From Cytospora piceicola (taxonomy: Eukaryota; Ascomycota; Sordariomycetes; Diaporthales; Cytosporaceae): a stretch of DNA of 64,000 nucleotides. The position numbers and the translations under genes are program-made. This document shows positions 23,348 through 35,255 of the stretch, one piece after another (positions within the stretch are counted from its first letter, which is position 1; every line of letters starts with the position of its first letter). The stretch lies in the NCBI GenBank assembly GCA_023375675.1, contig JALQBC010000001.1:1426001-1490000 (forward strand). Direction: 5' to 3'. Below the pieces are notes generated by a model that had not been told where the DNA came from, did not search any database, and saw only the letters and a list, made by a program, of their open reading frames with translations.

Positions 23348-24886
23348 TTATGGCAGGTTGAAATCAACCACGATGCGTCTGCAATGGACTTTTCAGTAGG
23401 TTCCTTAGTCTTGGTAAAGAATTCCTGTACTTACCCTGCCACCTGACCATTCTTCAACTTCTGAACGGACTCATTCCACTTGGACACTCCCACAACCGTC
23501 GGGTCCAGATGAAGTTTGCCTGTGGCCTTGTTAGTCTACATCCTTGGCATAATTCTTAGCGTATCGGGATGCGTACCGCGTTTGGCAAAGTCGAGTGTTT
23601 CGTCGATGTCACCCAGTGTGCTGACAAACGAGCCTTTTACAGACTGGCCGAGGAACACCATACGCGTGGGATCGATATCAATGTGGGATTGGCCCTTGGG
23701 CGGGATTCCAATGCTTCAGCTTGTCGTCAGCTCATGAAAGAAGCACATTTCGGGCATATTACATATGAGTTGAAACTTGGAGGCTTACCATACGATCGTT
23801 GCCCCAGGCCTGTTGCCGATATAGTCCAGACATATAGGATAGGCCTGATGAGCTGCCAAAGATGTCAGTCTATATGTTGCTATAGCTGTGGAATAGAAAA
23901 GGGTCTCACCTGTCACTAACACGGCGTGTGCACCACCGCCTGTGATTTCTACCACTTTCTCTGCAGGGTTTTCGAACTCCTTGAAGTCCACAAAAGCCTC
24001 CGCACCCATCCTTTCCGCCAGAGCTTTTCGTTCGCTCCCTGTGTCGACTACAATTGGTCTCATTCCCATGGCCGAGGCAAGCTGGACGCCTTGAATCCCA
24101 ACACCACCACCTCCCCCTGGAAAGCAGGCCCACTGACCTGGCCTGAGTCCGGAAACCTTCAGTGCAGTGTAAGTAGTCGAGGCAGAGCACATCACAGGGC
24201 CAGCAACGTAGTCATGGACGCCGTCGGGTATGGTGGCCGTGTACCGCTCAGGGGATCTGATGTACTGCCTATAGGATCCTGTCCACATGTCAATTAGCTT
24301 GTCAAGCACTTCCTGGCAATGTGATTGGCTTTATCATACCGTCGACATGTCGTCCAGTATGCACAGCGTTGGGGCAGTAATTGTCCCTGCCGCTCTTGCA
24401 TTGATCACAAGTGTGGCAGCAGTCGAACACCGGCTTGATGCCCGCTCTTTGTCCAACCTTGAGAGTTTTGACTCGCTCTCCAATTTTGACGATGACCCCA
24501 GCGCCCTCATGGCCGGCACAGATAGTTCCGTAGTGAGACATAGGAGGACCACCCAAATCTTGCTGCATGAAGTGGATATCAGATACGCAGAGGCCAGTTG
24601 CATTGATCTTAATGAGGACGTCTTCGGGACCTAGACACCTGTTACTTAGCATGAGAATAAGAGATATGGATAACTTGTCCCCGCTTCCAATTTGTTTCTC
24701 ATTCACCGCAGCCGATGAGCAGCCGATGAGCAGCCTCGAGACGGATAAACTGGGGATAGACATACCGATTTCTGGCACTGGCACCTTCTTGACCTCTATC
24801 TCGAAGTTTGGGCCTTCATTCTTAACAACACCTGCTATCCCTTCTTTCGGGACTTCAAACTCTTCATGTTCGCCAGAGCCACCCAT
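23348..24886 (-). CDS. Zinc-dependent alcohol dehydrogenase
   Basis: Seven exons (24766-24886, 24340-24630, 23910-24278, 23789-23852, 23577-23713, 23435-23519, 23348-23378) total 1098 nt, giving 365 aa, close to the usual 345-375 of class III-like fungal ADHs. Catalytic zinc ligands lie in GLCVSDIHFM (Cys) and GHEGAGVIVKIGERV (His-Glu). The structural zinc lobe CCHTCDQCKSGRDNYC supplies four Cys. The nucleotide-binding loop is GGGGGVGIQGVQLASAMG, with a later acidic residue (VVDTGSERK) favouring NAD. It oxidises or reduces alcohol/aldehyde pairs in the cytosol. Exon 2 is tiny-intron flanked and uses the second of two nearby AG acceptors, because the first would give a stop; exon 4 likewise. 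Intron 1 has a tandem duplication CAGCCGATGAG. It is intact despite many introns. Confidence 0.88.
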
Positions 24887-26189
24887 TATGTGTAGTTGAT
24901 GATTCGAGAATAGGATTGTGAGAAATACTCGAAAGCTTGAGAATATCGTTAAGCGGGTATCGGAACAAGAACAATTACACCCGCAAGTGAGAACAAAAAG
25001 ATTAAACGTAATTTAGAAAAGAACTTGACAGAAGCTCCCCCGCCATTATATGCCAAAACTATAAATGTCCCCCCTCTCGTCGGCTACACAACTACCGGCT
25101 ATGTTAGTCCTTGAAGGGGTGGGTGCCTGGTACTGTACCCCAACCCAGAATGAGCTTAGATCGTCTTGAGCTACATATGTATCGTTAAATCTCCCCACAG
25201 CAGGTCTTATGACCAGAAGCAGGTCACAATTCACTGCATGTAAGCCTTGGTTTATATCATGAGTGCACATATGTTGTCCTTGAGGAGTGGGGATGAGGGG
25301 ACAACTATGTCATACACTCTCGGCACATATCCGAGGCAATTGTGAACGGCACGGTTACTTGAGAAGATTCCGTAACGAGTTTGATTTTGAAACTACGTAG
25401 ATTGGTTGAAGATGAAGAATCGAGACCGGAAGCTCTGGTACCGAACAGTAGAACAAATGTAGCCGTACACTCCGACCAAGTTCAACGTCCATCCAGCGCT
25501 GTATCAGCCACAAGACATTGCCACAACGTTATTCTTCAATATCGTGCAGCCAGGGGCGCCCGAGAGGGTGGCATTGAACAGTGCCTCTACAACTTATGTT
25601 AAAAGGCTGATCAGAAATCACGACGATCCACCGGTCTCGGACTGTTCGTCTCACATGGACGGACTAAGAGACCAGTAGTCCTAGGTCGAAGAACATCGGG
25701 CGCCTAGTTCCCGGACTATAGTGTCGATGTCTCGGCGACCTAAAGAATACATCCAAGTCATCGGACAGTTTGGAGCGCTACCGTGTTCCGTTGTCACCTT
25801 CGGTTCGGAAGCATGTATCCACTAAGAGAACGGTTCGATGGTGAGACATCTCTCTCTGCCGTGTCACCGATAAGGGCGCTTTACTGTGTATAGTCCACCA
25901 CTTTCGGTGTTGCCAAGTCACAACGATATTCAATGGTGTATCGGGTCGGTGATAAGAAACGGGATGTTGTGAGTAGGCGCGACCGACGCATCATTTGTCG
26001 CCAGTGGTATTATCAAGAACCAGGAATGGGGCGAAGCCAGGCTGTCAGGCGGAGATGATTTCGACCCCCGGCTAGAATTTGCTTCTACCCATACTCCCGA
26101 CTATTGGTGGCCGATTTCTACCGAAATTGAGGCCACCAAAAGTCTCAGCTCCCCAGTCTGTCCCTGTGACTTCCATTGGGACCTACCAT
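24887..26189. other. Intergenic, no gene seen
   Basis: No ORF of recognisable family is present in 1.3 kb. The part 25380-26070 is not AT-rich and does not look like ordinary promoter sequence, but I find no terminal repeats, target-site duplications or coding remnants that would identify a mobile element. Confidence 0.45.
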
Positions 26190-27016
26190 CTAGAACTGCA
26201 CAGCAGGAGAGACGGCTCCATCGACCAACAGGTTCGTGCCACTCACGAAGCTTGCCTTGCTGCTCGCCAACCAGACCACAGAGTCCGCGACCTCCTCCGG
26301 CTTACCCATCCTCCCCATGGGGTTGTCCTGCAGCTGCTTCTGGAACAGCTCAGGCAGGTCCCGCTCGGCCTGCCCCCAGAATCCCTCGGCGATGTAGATG
26401 TTTCCGGGGCTCACACTGTTGGCCCTGACGCCGTGTGGGGCCAAGGTGTGCGCGAGCTGAGAGATGTAGTGGATCAGAGCAGCCTTCATCGCGCCGTAGG
26501 GCCCGGGAGCCGTAAAGTCCACGTATCGGCCCGAGACGGTACTGATGGCGACTATGCTGCCCTTGGTGTCCTTCAGGTAGGGGAGCGCAGCGTCGACGAG
26601 GGTGTAGGTGCCCATAATGTCGGTCTGGTAGGTCGAGTCCCAGCTCTCACGAGTGTTCGCCACGGACAGGGCTGAGACGTTGGACACCACGTGGTCGATG
26701 CGGCCGCTGTCCTTCACGCATGCCTTGACCCATTGGGTGACTTGATCCGCCTTGCCGACGTCTACGACGTGGCCCTGGGCCCTGCCGGTGCCATAGACCT
26801 TGGACAGGTCCTCCTGGGACTTGGACACCTCGGAGGCAGTTCGTGAGCAGAAGTGGACCAAAGCGCCTTCTTGGAGGAAAGACTTGACGATGGACAGGCC
26901 TATGCCCTTGCTGCCACCTGAACAGTGTTAACTCGGAGTCATGAGATGTGCCTTGAGAGTGGGTATTTCATTGTACCGGTGACCAGAATAACTTTGCCCT
27001 CGAGTCCGAGTTGCAT
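26190..27016 (-). CDS. Short-chain dehydrogenase/reductase (SDR)
   Basis: Exons 26977-27016 and 26190-26917 (768 nt) encode 255 aa, the normal length of a classical SDR. The first exon supplies MQLGLEGKVILVTG, and the cofactor motif TGGSKGIG (13-20) spans the intron. Further motifs are HVVSNVSAL (an NNAG equivalent), the catalytic Ser in AISTVSGRY and YGAMK with Tyr154 and Lys158. The C-terminus (VVWLASSKASFVSGTNLLVDGA) is typical of the 3-oxoacyl-ACP reductase/glucose dehydrogenase type. It is probably an NADP(H) oxidoreductase, since the loop FCSRTASEV after beta-2 carries Arg. The substrate is unknown. It lies 1.3 kb upstream of the alcohol dehydrogenase on the same strand; co-regulation is possible but unproven. 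Confidence 0.9.
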
Positions 27017-27868
27017 TTTGAATGATTTGTGCTTTTTACAGGAATTAAATATCTTTGTTGCGCGGGATGCTCGGGAGGATGATATTTTTCAATGGGTCGG
27101 AGAAGAAGTACACACAGACATACAGTGATGGCATGTCGTTGAAATAAAGTCGACCAGGTCCGAGAGTCCCCGTCACGACTCGTGGGGCATTTGGCGGCAG
27201 AAGTTTCAGTCCATTAATAATGGGTGCCGCTTTCTTGGGGAAGCCATCATTCAGTCACTACACCGAGATCTCTGGAGCAGTCTGATTAATATCATGTATC
27301 TGCTGGTGACAAGAAAACCCAAGCCTATGCCACAGCAACCCAAGGGTTACGGCAGCCGCCCCCGGGATACGAGTGCGAAAGTGCTTGCCCCCGGAGAACA
27401 GCTCGGGGAGGAGGGGCCACATTTACCATGTAACTCAGATCAAAACCCTATGTCTAACCCTGGCCTCATATCATTGCTGCTTCCAGTCTTCCGGAAACCA
27501 TAAGCCATGTATTCAAATGACAAACTATGGCAGTAATAGAGCACATGCAACGAGCGCTCATCATATTTTCAGATTTGTGGGTTTTTTTTTTTTCAATACT
27601 TTTTTTATCGATAGGCTCTCGTGGCCTTCAAACAACAAGCTGTGCAAGGGGTGGCGTCGTGGAACATAAAAGCCGTTGTTTCATGGCCAATGATTCAGAC
27701 CACATCAAAGGCCTCTGAAATCGGCCTTTCAGCACATAAGGGAGGCCATCTCCCTTCGTTCGGACCAAAATCCAGACCACGTAGAAAATTAAGCTTATTC
27801 TTCAAAATAATAATCAGACCAAGATTGCCGGCCAATCTATCACCTTACCATAATCATTATAATCGTTG
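27017..27868. other. Divergent intergenic region
   Basis: This region separates the SDR (leftward) from the CDH-type cytochrome gene (rightward) and should contain both promoters. It has a T10 run (27580-27589) and no supported gene. Confidence 0.5.
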
Positions 27869-28813
27869 ATGACCATGCACTTCCTCCCTTCTACCCTCAC
27901 GGCATTCATCCTGTCCTTCCTGGGCAGCGCCGCTGTCTCAGCCGCAAGCACCAGCAACGATGGTATCCCGGATGCGAACGTGTACACTGACAGCAACACA
28001 AACATCACTTTCCTGGGGTATGGCAATAAGGGTTTCCATTTCGGCATGGCTCTACCGTCCGAGCCAAAAGACGACCTTATCATCCAACTCGTCTCGCCGC
28101 TGAAAGACGGCGGTGGTTGGGGCGGTGTTGACTTCGGCGAGTACATGACCGGCCATCTATTACTCGTCGCGTGGCCCAACACGGAGAAGAAAGACACCGT
28201 CATGATCTCTCCACGCATAGCTACCGGATACGAGATCTCAGACGGGGCCAACATCTACAAGGCCAACCCGGTCACCATCACGCAGATCCCTGATGGCACC
28301 TTTGTCAATGCTACCCACGTATCGGCAACGTTTGTCTGCGGTGGATGCCTGAACTCGGACTCCTTCAGCGGGGCCGACAAGACGGCCACCTTCAGCTACG
28401 CGTACGCATACGCGGCGGTCGACGACCCGAGCGATGTGGACACGAGCCTGTCCGACCACACCGCGAACGGCGAACCGTATGGCCCCTTCGACGTGGCGGT
28501 CGCGCAGGCGCAGAGCAGCGAGTATCAGAACTGGGCTGCGTTGACCAGGGCCGCGAGTGGTACCGCGACCACGACTGCGGCCGCCGGTGCGTCGTCAACC
28601 GGAACGGAGACGGGTGCTGCGGCGGCGGAGACCGGGTCGGGCTCGGGCTCGGGCTCGGGCTCTGGGTCATCGTCGTCGGCCAGTAGCTCCTCATCGTCGT
28701 CTTCATCGTCATCCGAGGTGGACGACACGACCTCTGTGCTCAGCACTGGTGCGGTCTTCGCACTTGTGGTTGTGGGACTCATATACGTACTGCAGGCAGT
28801 GCGGATTATTTGA
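27869..28813 (+). CDS. Secreted/membrane-anchored CDH-type cytochrome b domain protein
   Basis: This intronless gene encodes 314 aa; ATG 27869 is the first, and ATG 27875 has the better Kozak context and drops only two residues. The N-terminal signal peptide is MHFLPSTLTAFILSFLGSAA. The domain (~35-215) matches the cytochrome module of cellobiose dehydrogenase. Met60 in FHFGMALP and His150 in NATHVSATFVCGGC sit where CDH has its Met/His haem-b ligands, and the Cys pair in FVCGGC is also typical. There is no FAD-dependent GMC domain and no cellulose-binding module. Instead a Thr/Ala and Gly-Ser/Ser-rich linker leads to a C-terminal hydrophobic stretch (~293-310, AVFALVVVGLIYVLQAV), either a membrane anchor or GPI signal. 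The role is likely electron transfer at the cell surface; the partner is unknown. Confidence 0.85.
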   Translation: MTMHFLPSTLTAFILSFLGSAAVSAASTSNDGIPDANVYTDSNTNITFLGYGNKGFHFGMALPSEPKDDLIIQLVSPLKDGGGWGGVDFGEYMTGHLLLVAWPNTEKKDTVMISPRIATGYEISDGANIYKANPVTITQIPDGTFVNATHVSATFVCGGCLNSDSFSGADKTATFSYAYAYAAVDDPSDVDTSLSDHTANGEPYGPFDVAVAQAQSSEYQNWAALTRAASGTATTTAAAGASSTGTETGAAAAETGSGSGSGSGSGSSSSASSSSSSSSSSSEVDDTTSVLSTGAVFALVVVGLIYVLQAVRII

Positions 28814-30982
28814 GATACTCATGCGCAATGAAATGACGGGACAGGGGCCCGGGATATTGTGGGAAATGCACGACTGAAGCCGTCTTCGTATGTGACAGTG
28901 AATGTCGGGGATATACACGCAAGTGTGCAGCAAACAAACCCCGAAGTCGAGTACAGTACATCATACACTGCGGCGGTTTCATGTGAGCATCCGTTGTTCT
29001 CAGGCAGGGATGACAGCGGCAAGACCGCGCCTGATGAAGGTCGCTACGACGAAAGCCGGGGCCCCGCGATTTACAACAGCCAGGGGTGAGAAATAATAAT
29101 ACTTATAAGCCCCCAAATTCAATCTAGTGTAAGCCCAAAGGATGCAAGTGGAAAAGGGCGGTGGGCAGTGGGACTCGCCCGCTTGTGGCACACTTGTGCG
29201 TGAGACGGGCTGACAGGTTGACAGATTACTTAAGGTTGCAAGGGCTGCTTTTACTTGGACACTGCCACGAGTGACTAGGGGCGGCAAATTGGATATGAAA
29301 CCAGTTGTAATCTAGTAGCCCGTTGAGGCGAAACCCGAGAAGAATTTGTCGAGATCATGTGCTAGCCGTTGTGTTGGTGAGAGTCATGCGAAAGGCCTCC
29401 GTGTATTGTTGGAGCGTGAAAAAGCGAGGTCGGTCGGTCCCCGGCATCCCGGATATCTGTCAGTTTTGGTTTTGTTCTGGATGGGTTCTAGGCCAAAGGC
29501 ACAAAGGGATCGTCGACAAGCTGGGCAGCTGGACTTTGCAGATCGCTAGGACGTTCGCTCGGTGCTAAATTCGGAGAGCCCGTGGCAAACAGACACTATC
29601 CTAATGGTTCGGGACTGGCACTCGATAGTTTTTGTTGGGCACTGGAACTTTTGAGGCCGGTGCGCTCACTGGCCAGAGTGGACATCGATCTGACTGGCAG
29701 CGTTTGACTTGGGTTGATGGTAATCTAAGAAGATGCATAGCCTGGTAGGTATTTGGATAGCATCTAATGGACCGACTGTATACCTACCTAGGTACCCAAG
29801 TAGACCAGACTCAGTCTATTATTGGAATCATTGGGAGGACAGAGACAGGCGGTGCCGTAACGTGTTATCATATGTACTTCCTTCATGCTACTCCCTAGGT
29901 ACTGTACTTGGTACGGAAGGGTGGAAGGCTTATCGCGGCTGATAATAGAGAGTGGCGGGGCTCGTCAGGATCCCGGACTGCATATAAGTTAAGTACATAC
30001 AGTAGAAACATGTAGGTTATGTGCAGGGTCTCGGCCGATGGATGTGATGAATGGTCTGAAAAGAACAACTGGACAATGCCCCTCTCTTCCACGTATGGTT
30101 ATTGCCAATCCGTACTCTCCACAGTAAAAGAGTGTCTCAAGTCGTACTGTGGTATGAGATGGCGAACTAATTCCGATTTTGCATTTCTCACTGCTGCGGA
30201 AATCACTTTGTTTTCCCTTTTCTTTGACAATCCTCCGCTTGAAATGCCGCCGTCTGTATCTGACCTTCACCGCCTTGATCTAGTGCCCCTTTAGGTATAG
30301 CTGTTCCGACGATAAGAGATAAGCAGCCAATCAATGGCGGGGTAATCCAGTAATCCTTGGCCAAGCGGCATCTGAGAAACGGTGTTTCCAATCTAAGCAC
30401 TCCTGGCCTGGCACTTCTTTTGCCAGGCCAGCCAGGCCAGCCAGGCTCTGCCTGCAGGCGTGGCCACCTGAAGCCCACCCACCAATCTTTTCTGTCCAGT
30501 CGCAGGCGGCGCAAAAGTCGAGATACCACAAAAAAAAAGTTTTTACTGCCACCCTTAGTCAGGCATTGCTGGCGCCTTTTCTTAAATACCCACACCCGGA
30601 CTCTGCCTCAACACCTTTGCACCTCTTTTTTTGAATCTCTCCCCCCTCCATCTCCATTCTCTAATACCCATCTTCTTTCGCCCGCTCTTCTGTCACAACG
30701 ACAGCAGCAGCATACTCGACCCTCCGTCTTTCACATCTAGACTTGGGTACACGGTTCCTTTGTTGGAACTCGGTTAGACAACCAGAAGCCATCTAGAGCA
30801 GCAAAACAAATCGAGTCCTCCCTCGATTTCAGCTGTGGGTTTCTCGATCACCTCTATACCTCCGATCGATCGCGCTCGTATCTCGACTCGATCTTTCTTC
30901 GTTCGACAAGTTTCACGACCTGTCGACTCTTTACAACAGGATTTTCACCCATAATCCATCGTCTCTCACAACAATCGTCAAC
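28814..30982. other. Intergenic and 5' leader of elongation factor 3
   Basis: The proximal ~450 bp (30560-30982) is a pyrimidine-rich leader with CT/CTC tracts, usual for highly expressed fungal translation genes. The rest (28814-30400) has no supported gene; it includes TACCTAGGTA at 29785-29794 and CCTAGGTA at 29894-29901. Confidence 0.55.
30403..30431. repeat. Perfect 11-bp inverted repeat plus CCAGG tandem
   Basis: CTGGCCTGGCA (30403-30413) and TGCCAGGCCAG (30421-30431) are exact reverse complements around a 7-nt pyrimidine loop. They run on into further GGCCAGCCAGG units to ~30452. The site is ~550 bp upstream of the elongation factor 3 start. Confidence 0.75.
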
Positions 30983-33900
30983 ATGTCGGCCAAGGAGAAC
31001 GCCCAGAGTGCCAAGGTGCTCGACGAGCTGATGCAGAAGCTGACCATCTCCAAGGATGCTTCTGACATCAAGGAGTCATCCCTCGAGCTGGCCTCTTTCA
31101 TCAACGGACCCATCCAGGACTTCGACGTTCCCACTAAGTGAGTAATATCTTCCGCATTGCTTTTTGATGGAAAAGATCCCATTTCCGCAGCGGCCACCTC
31201 ACTCTACCCCTCGTTCGCCCTGCGCCCGTTTTTTTCTATTTTGTCCGACCAACGTTGGCAAAGTATGGCAAATCCGCGTGCCTGGAGCAAATTTTTTGCA
31301 CCAGCGTTTCGGGTGGCAATTCTATCCATTCGGCCGCTGTCGATCCAGAGTCGGGCCTACATTAGCGCCTGATAGCCCGCCTGGCGCTCGCTGTCTTGGG
31401 CTCCCTTCAGGCGCTATTTGTCCCCACCCGAAAATGGAATTTCAGCGGGTCTTTTTTTTCTCCAGGTGGAATGCAACGTCTAACATGCGAATCTTGCAGG
31501 ACCATCGAGGCCCTGAAGAAGCAGCTGGCCAACAAGAAGGATGCCGCTGTCCGCGAGAAGGCCCTGAGCGCCATCGAGGCTGTTGCCCGTCACGCCGAGG
31601 TCTCCGCCCACGTCGAGCCTTTCCTTGTCGTTCTGCTGCCCGCCGTGCTGCTCGCCGCCGGTGACAAGATCACCTCTGTAAAGACCGCCGCTTTCGGCGC
31701 TGGTATGGCCATCGCTGAGGCCATCAACCCCAACGCCATCAAGAACATCGTTGGCCCCCTGAACGAGTCTTTGCGAAATGCCCAGAAGTGGCAGGAGAAG
31801 ATGCTCGTCCTCGACATCCTCGACAAGCTTGTCGAGACCTGCCCTATCCAGACCACCTTCCGTGTCGTCGACCTGCTGCCCGTCATTTCCGAGGCTATGT
31901 GGGACACCAAGAAGGAGGTCAAGGAGCGCGCATACAAGGCCATGGAGCAGCTCTGCACACTCATTTCCAACAAGGATATCGAGAGGTTCATTCCCGAGCT
32001 GATCAAGTGTATCGCTAAGCCTGAGAACGTCCCTGAGACCGTTCACTTGCTCGGTGCTACCACTTTCGTCACCCAGGTCGAGCAGCCTACTCTGGCCCTC
32101 ATGGTCCCTCTTCTCGACCGTGGTCTTGCCGAGCGTGAGACTGCTATCAAGCGAAAGTCTGCTGTCATTGTTGACAACATGTGCAAGCTTGTCGACGACC
32201 CTAACGTTGTTGCTCCTTTCTTGCCCAAGATGTTGCCAGGTCTGCAGAAGAACTACGAGAACTTGGCTGATCCCGAGGCCCGTGGCAAGACCGAGCAGGC
32301 CCTCAAGACCATCAACCGCGTCGGTAACATCCAGAACGGCAAGATCCCTGAGCCCACCCACCACAGTGAGATCAAGATCGTCCTGAGCCACCTCAAGGAC
32401 GTCCTGTCTGCCCAGCACAAGACTGTCACTGAGGACAAGTTCGCTCCTGTCCTCGAGCACATCTCTGCCATTGCTGGTGAGCTCATTGACGAGAAGGAGT
32501 CTGACTCCAGGTCGTGGGCTGCCAAGCTCAAGACTTACGTTGCTGTCCTTGTCGGCGACGACGACGCTGAGGCTGTCATCGAGGCTCTTCGCAAGAAGGC
32601 CTCCCCTGGCGTCACTGAGGCTGAGGCTCCTGAGGAAGACGAGGACGACGAGAACGAGAACCTTTGCGAGTGTGAGTTCTCTCTCGCCTACGGTGCCAAG
32701 ATTCTGCTCAACAGCACCCGTCTCCGTCTCAAGCGTGGCCGTCGTTACGGTCTGTGCGGTCCCAACGGTGCCGGAAAGTCTACTCTCATGCGTGCTATCA
32801 ACAACGAGCAGGTCGAGGGTTTCCCCAAGCAGAGTGAAGTCAAGACCGTGTTCGTCGAGCACGACCTGGACGCTGCCGATACCGAGATGTCTACTATTGA
32901 GTGGACCATGAAGAAGCTGGAGGAGGCGAAGGTCGATGTCCCCGAGTCTGAGCTCCGTGCCCGTCTCAACGAGTTCGGCTTCACCGATGCCATGACCAAC
33001 GGCGAGATCACTTCGCTTTCCGGAGGTTGGAAGATGAAGCTTGCTCTGTGCCGTGCCGTCTTCGAGAACCCTGACATTCTGCTGCTTGACGAGCCTACCA
33101 ACCATTTGGACGTGAAGAACGTCAAGTGGCTTGAGGAGTACCTCGAGAACTCTCACTGCACTTCCATCATTGTGTCTCACGACTCTGGTTTCCTCGACCG
33201 TATCTGCGAGTACGTCATCAACTACGAGGGTAACTTCAAGCTTAAGACTTACAAGGGCAACCTGACCGAGTTCGTCCGGAAGAACCCCAAGGCTAAGGCC
33301 TACTTCGAGCTTGGTGCCTCCGAGGTCGAGTTCTCCTTCCCCGAGCCCGGTTTCCTGGAGGGTGTCAAGACCAAGGCCAAGGCCATTCTGCGTGCGAGCA
33401 AGATGACCTTCCAGTACCCTGGTACTCCTAAGGCCCAGATCGAGGACATCACCTTCCAGTGCTCTCTGAGCTCCCGTATTGCCGTCATTGGTCCCAACGG
33501 TGCTGGCAAGTCCACGCTGATCAACGTTCTGACTGGTGAGCTCATCCCCACCAAGGGTGAGATTTGGTCCCACGAGAACATCCGTATCGCCTACATTAAG
33601 CAGCACGCTTTCGCCCACATCGACAACCACCTGGAGATGACCCCATCCGAGTACATCCAGTGGCGTTTCCAGACTGGTGAGGATCGTGAGACTATGGACC
33701 GTGCCAACAAGATCATCACTGAGGATGATGAGGCTGCTGCCAAGAAGATCTTCAGGATCCAGGGTACCGAGCGTCGTATTATCGGCATTCACTCCCGCAG
33801 AAAGCTCAAGAACTCCTACGAGTATGAGTGCTCTTTCGCTCTGGTCGAGAACTCTGGCCAGAAGAACGAGCGTGAGGTGCCCATGATGACCGCCGACAAC

Positions 33901-34584
33901 GAGTGGCTGCCCCGTTCCGAGCTGCTGGCTTCTCACCAGAAGCTGGTTGCCGATGTGGACATGAAGGAGGCTCTTGCCTCTGGTCAGTTCCGTCCTCTTG
34001 TCCGAAAGGAGATTGAGGCCCACTGCCGCAACTTCGGTCTCGACGATGAGCTGGTTTCCCACTCTCGCATGAAGGGTCTGTCCGGTGGCCAGCGTGTCAA
34101 GGTTGTCCTGGCTGCTTGCTCTTGGCAACGACCTCACCTGATCGTCCTTGACGAGCCCACCAACTACCTGGACCGTGACTCCCTCGGTGCCCTGTCCAAG
34201 GCCATCAAGAAGTTCGAGGGTGGTGTCATCATCATCACTCACAACTCCGAGTTCACCCAGGATCTGACTGAGGAGGTCTGGGCCGTTCTCGACGGAAAGA
34301 TGACTCCTTCCGGACACAACTGGGTCCAGGGTCAGGGCAGCGGTCCCAGGCTCGACAAGAAGGACGACGAGGAGGAGGAGAAGTTCGATGCCATGGGCAA
34401 CAAGATTGTTACCACCAAGAAGAAGGTCAAGCTGACATCCAGGTTAGTACCACCCCTGTCCCCTTTTCTCTTTTGTTGACAAGACACTAATTTTTTCCAT
34501 AGCGAGGCACGTAAGAAGAAGAAGGACCGTATGGCTCGTCGCAAGAGGGGTGAGGAGGTGTTCTCCGATGAGGATGACTTGTAA
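30983..34584 (+). CDS. TEF3: Translation elongation factor 3 (ABC-F ATPase)
   Basis: Exons 30983-31137, 31500-34442 and 34503-34584 (3180 nt) encode 1059 aa; fungal EF3 is ~1045-1060. The order is typical: N-terminal HEAT repeats (~1-320), a helical bundle, ABC1 with [18 protein letters not shown] (~472), [15 protein letters not shown] and [11 protein letters not shown], then ABC2 with [17 protein letters not shown] (~716), an inserted chromodomain-like segment, [16 protein letters not shown] and [10 protein letters not shown], and a basic C-terminus ([13 protein letters not shown]) that binds ribosomes. It is the fungus-specific ATPase that helps release deacylated tRNA from the E site. Codon use is strongly biased to C/G third positions, in line with very high expression. 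Intron 1 is unusually long (362 bp). The last exon holds only the end of the basic tail. Confidence 0.97.
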
Positions 34585-35137
34585 ACGGTCAGCATCAATT
34601 TAACAAAAAAGTTGCGGTTTGCGAGGCTTCGGCGTTTTTAATTGGGTTGGTTTACAGCATCTCGTCTGTTCTAAGTTACATGGGCCCTGAGGTTCACCCA
34701 CGCAAGCAGATTTCTGGTCTGTCATAGAGATAGACACAAGATCTGCGCGTCTCCCCCATGGTTGGAGGGCCATAGGAGGGAAGGCCAATGATTTGTTGTT
34801 TGTTGAGGACGTTGGCAGGAAGATGAGGTCCATGGCGTGTAGAGCCTGATACCAGATAGATGAGGATAGAAGGGCAATAGACGAAAGTTTTTGCATTACA
34901 CATCGTTGTACTCAAATTTGCTGACCATTGTTTTCCTTTGGAGATGTCAAGCACGGAAGGACGACTAATAGGACTACTAATACCACGGCGCCGGCTGTCT
35001 TTGGGGCAATATACACCCCATTGTGTGTGCATAGACCTACTGTCAGCCTCGACTGTCTGAACAATGAAGTCCGATGGGAGGTCATCATGGGTCTGTCATG
35101 CGGGAGATCGACCGGGCCGCAGATAATGGGCTGACGG

Positions 35138-35176
35138 GGGTAGTCGCCTAGGGTAGTCGCCCAGGGTAGTCGCCCA
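35138..35176. repeat. Three tandem 13-bp repeats
   Basis: The unit GGGTAGTCGCCYA occurs three times head to tail (35138-35150, 35151-35163, 35164-35176), differing at one base, ~280 bp upstream of the CsbD-like start codon. Confidence 0.85.
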
Positions 35177-35218
35177 GGTCATCATAGCAAAACGTGAGAA
35201 GGTCGTTATCGTAGTGGA

Positions 35219-35255
35219 TGACGTCAAGGATGTTCAGTACGGATCTGTAACGTCA
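35219..35255 (+). promoter_or_regulatory. bZIP (CRE/ATF-type) sites upstream of stress gene
   Basis: A full palindromic CRE, TGACGTCA, is at 35219-35226 and a near-CRE TAACGTCA at 35248-35255, ~200-235 bp before the ATG of the CsbD-like gene. CRE sites are bound by Atf1/AtfA-type bZIP factors downstream of the stress MAP kinase in fungi. The sequence is clear; binding is inferred. Confidence 0.55.

Noticed and set aside
25380..26070. Possible relic of a mobile element
   Set aside because: The sequence feels unlike nearby promoter DNA, but no terminal repeats, target duplication or coding remnant could be found.
31480..34317. 945-codon open frame antisense to elongation factor 3
   Set aside because: It is an artefact of extreme codon bias: third-position C/G and rare TTA/CTA/TCA keep the opposite strand open. 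The Leu/Val/Asp-rich product has no family features, while the sense strand is certain.
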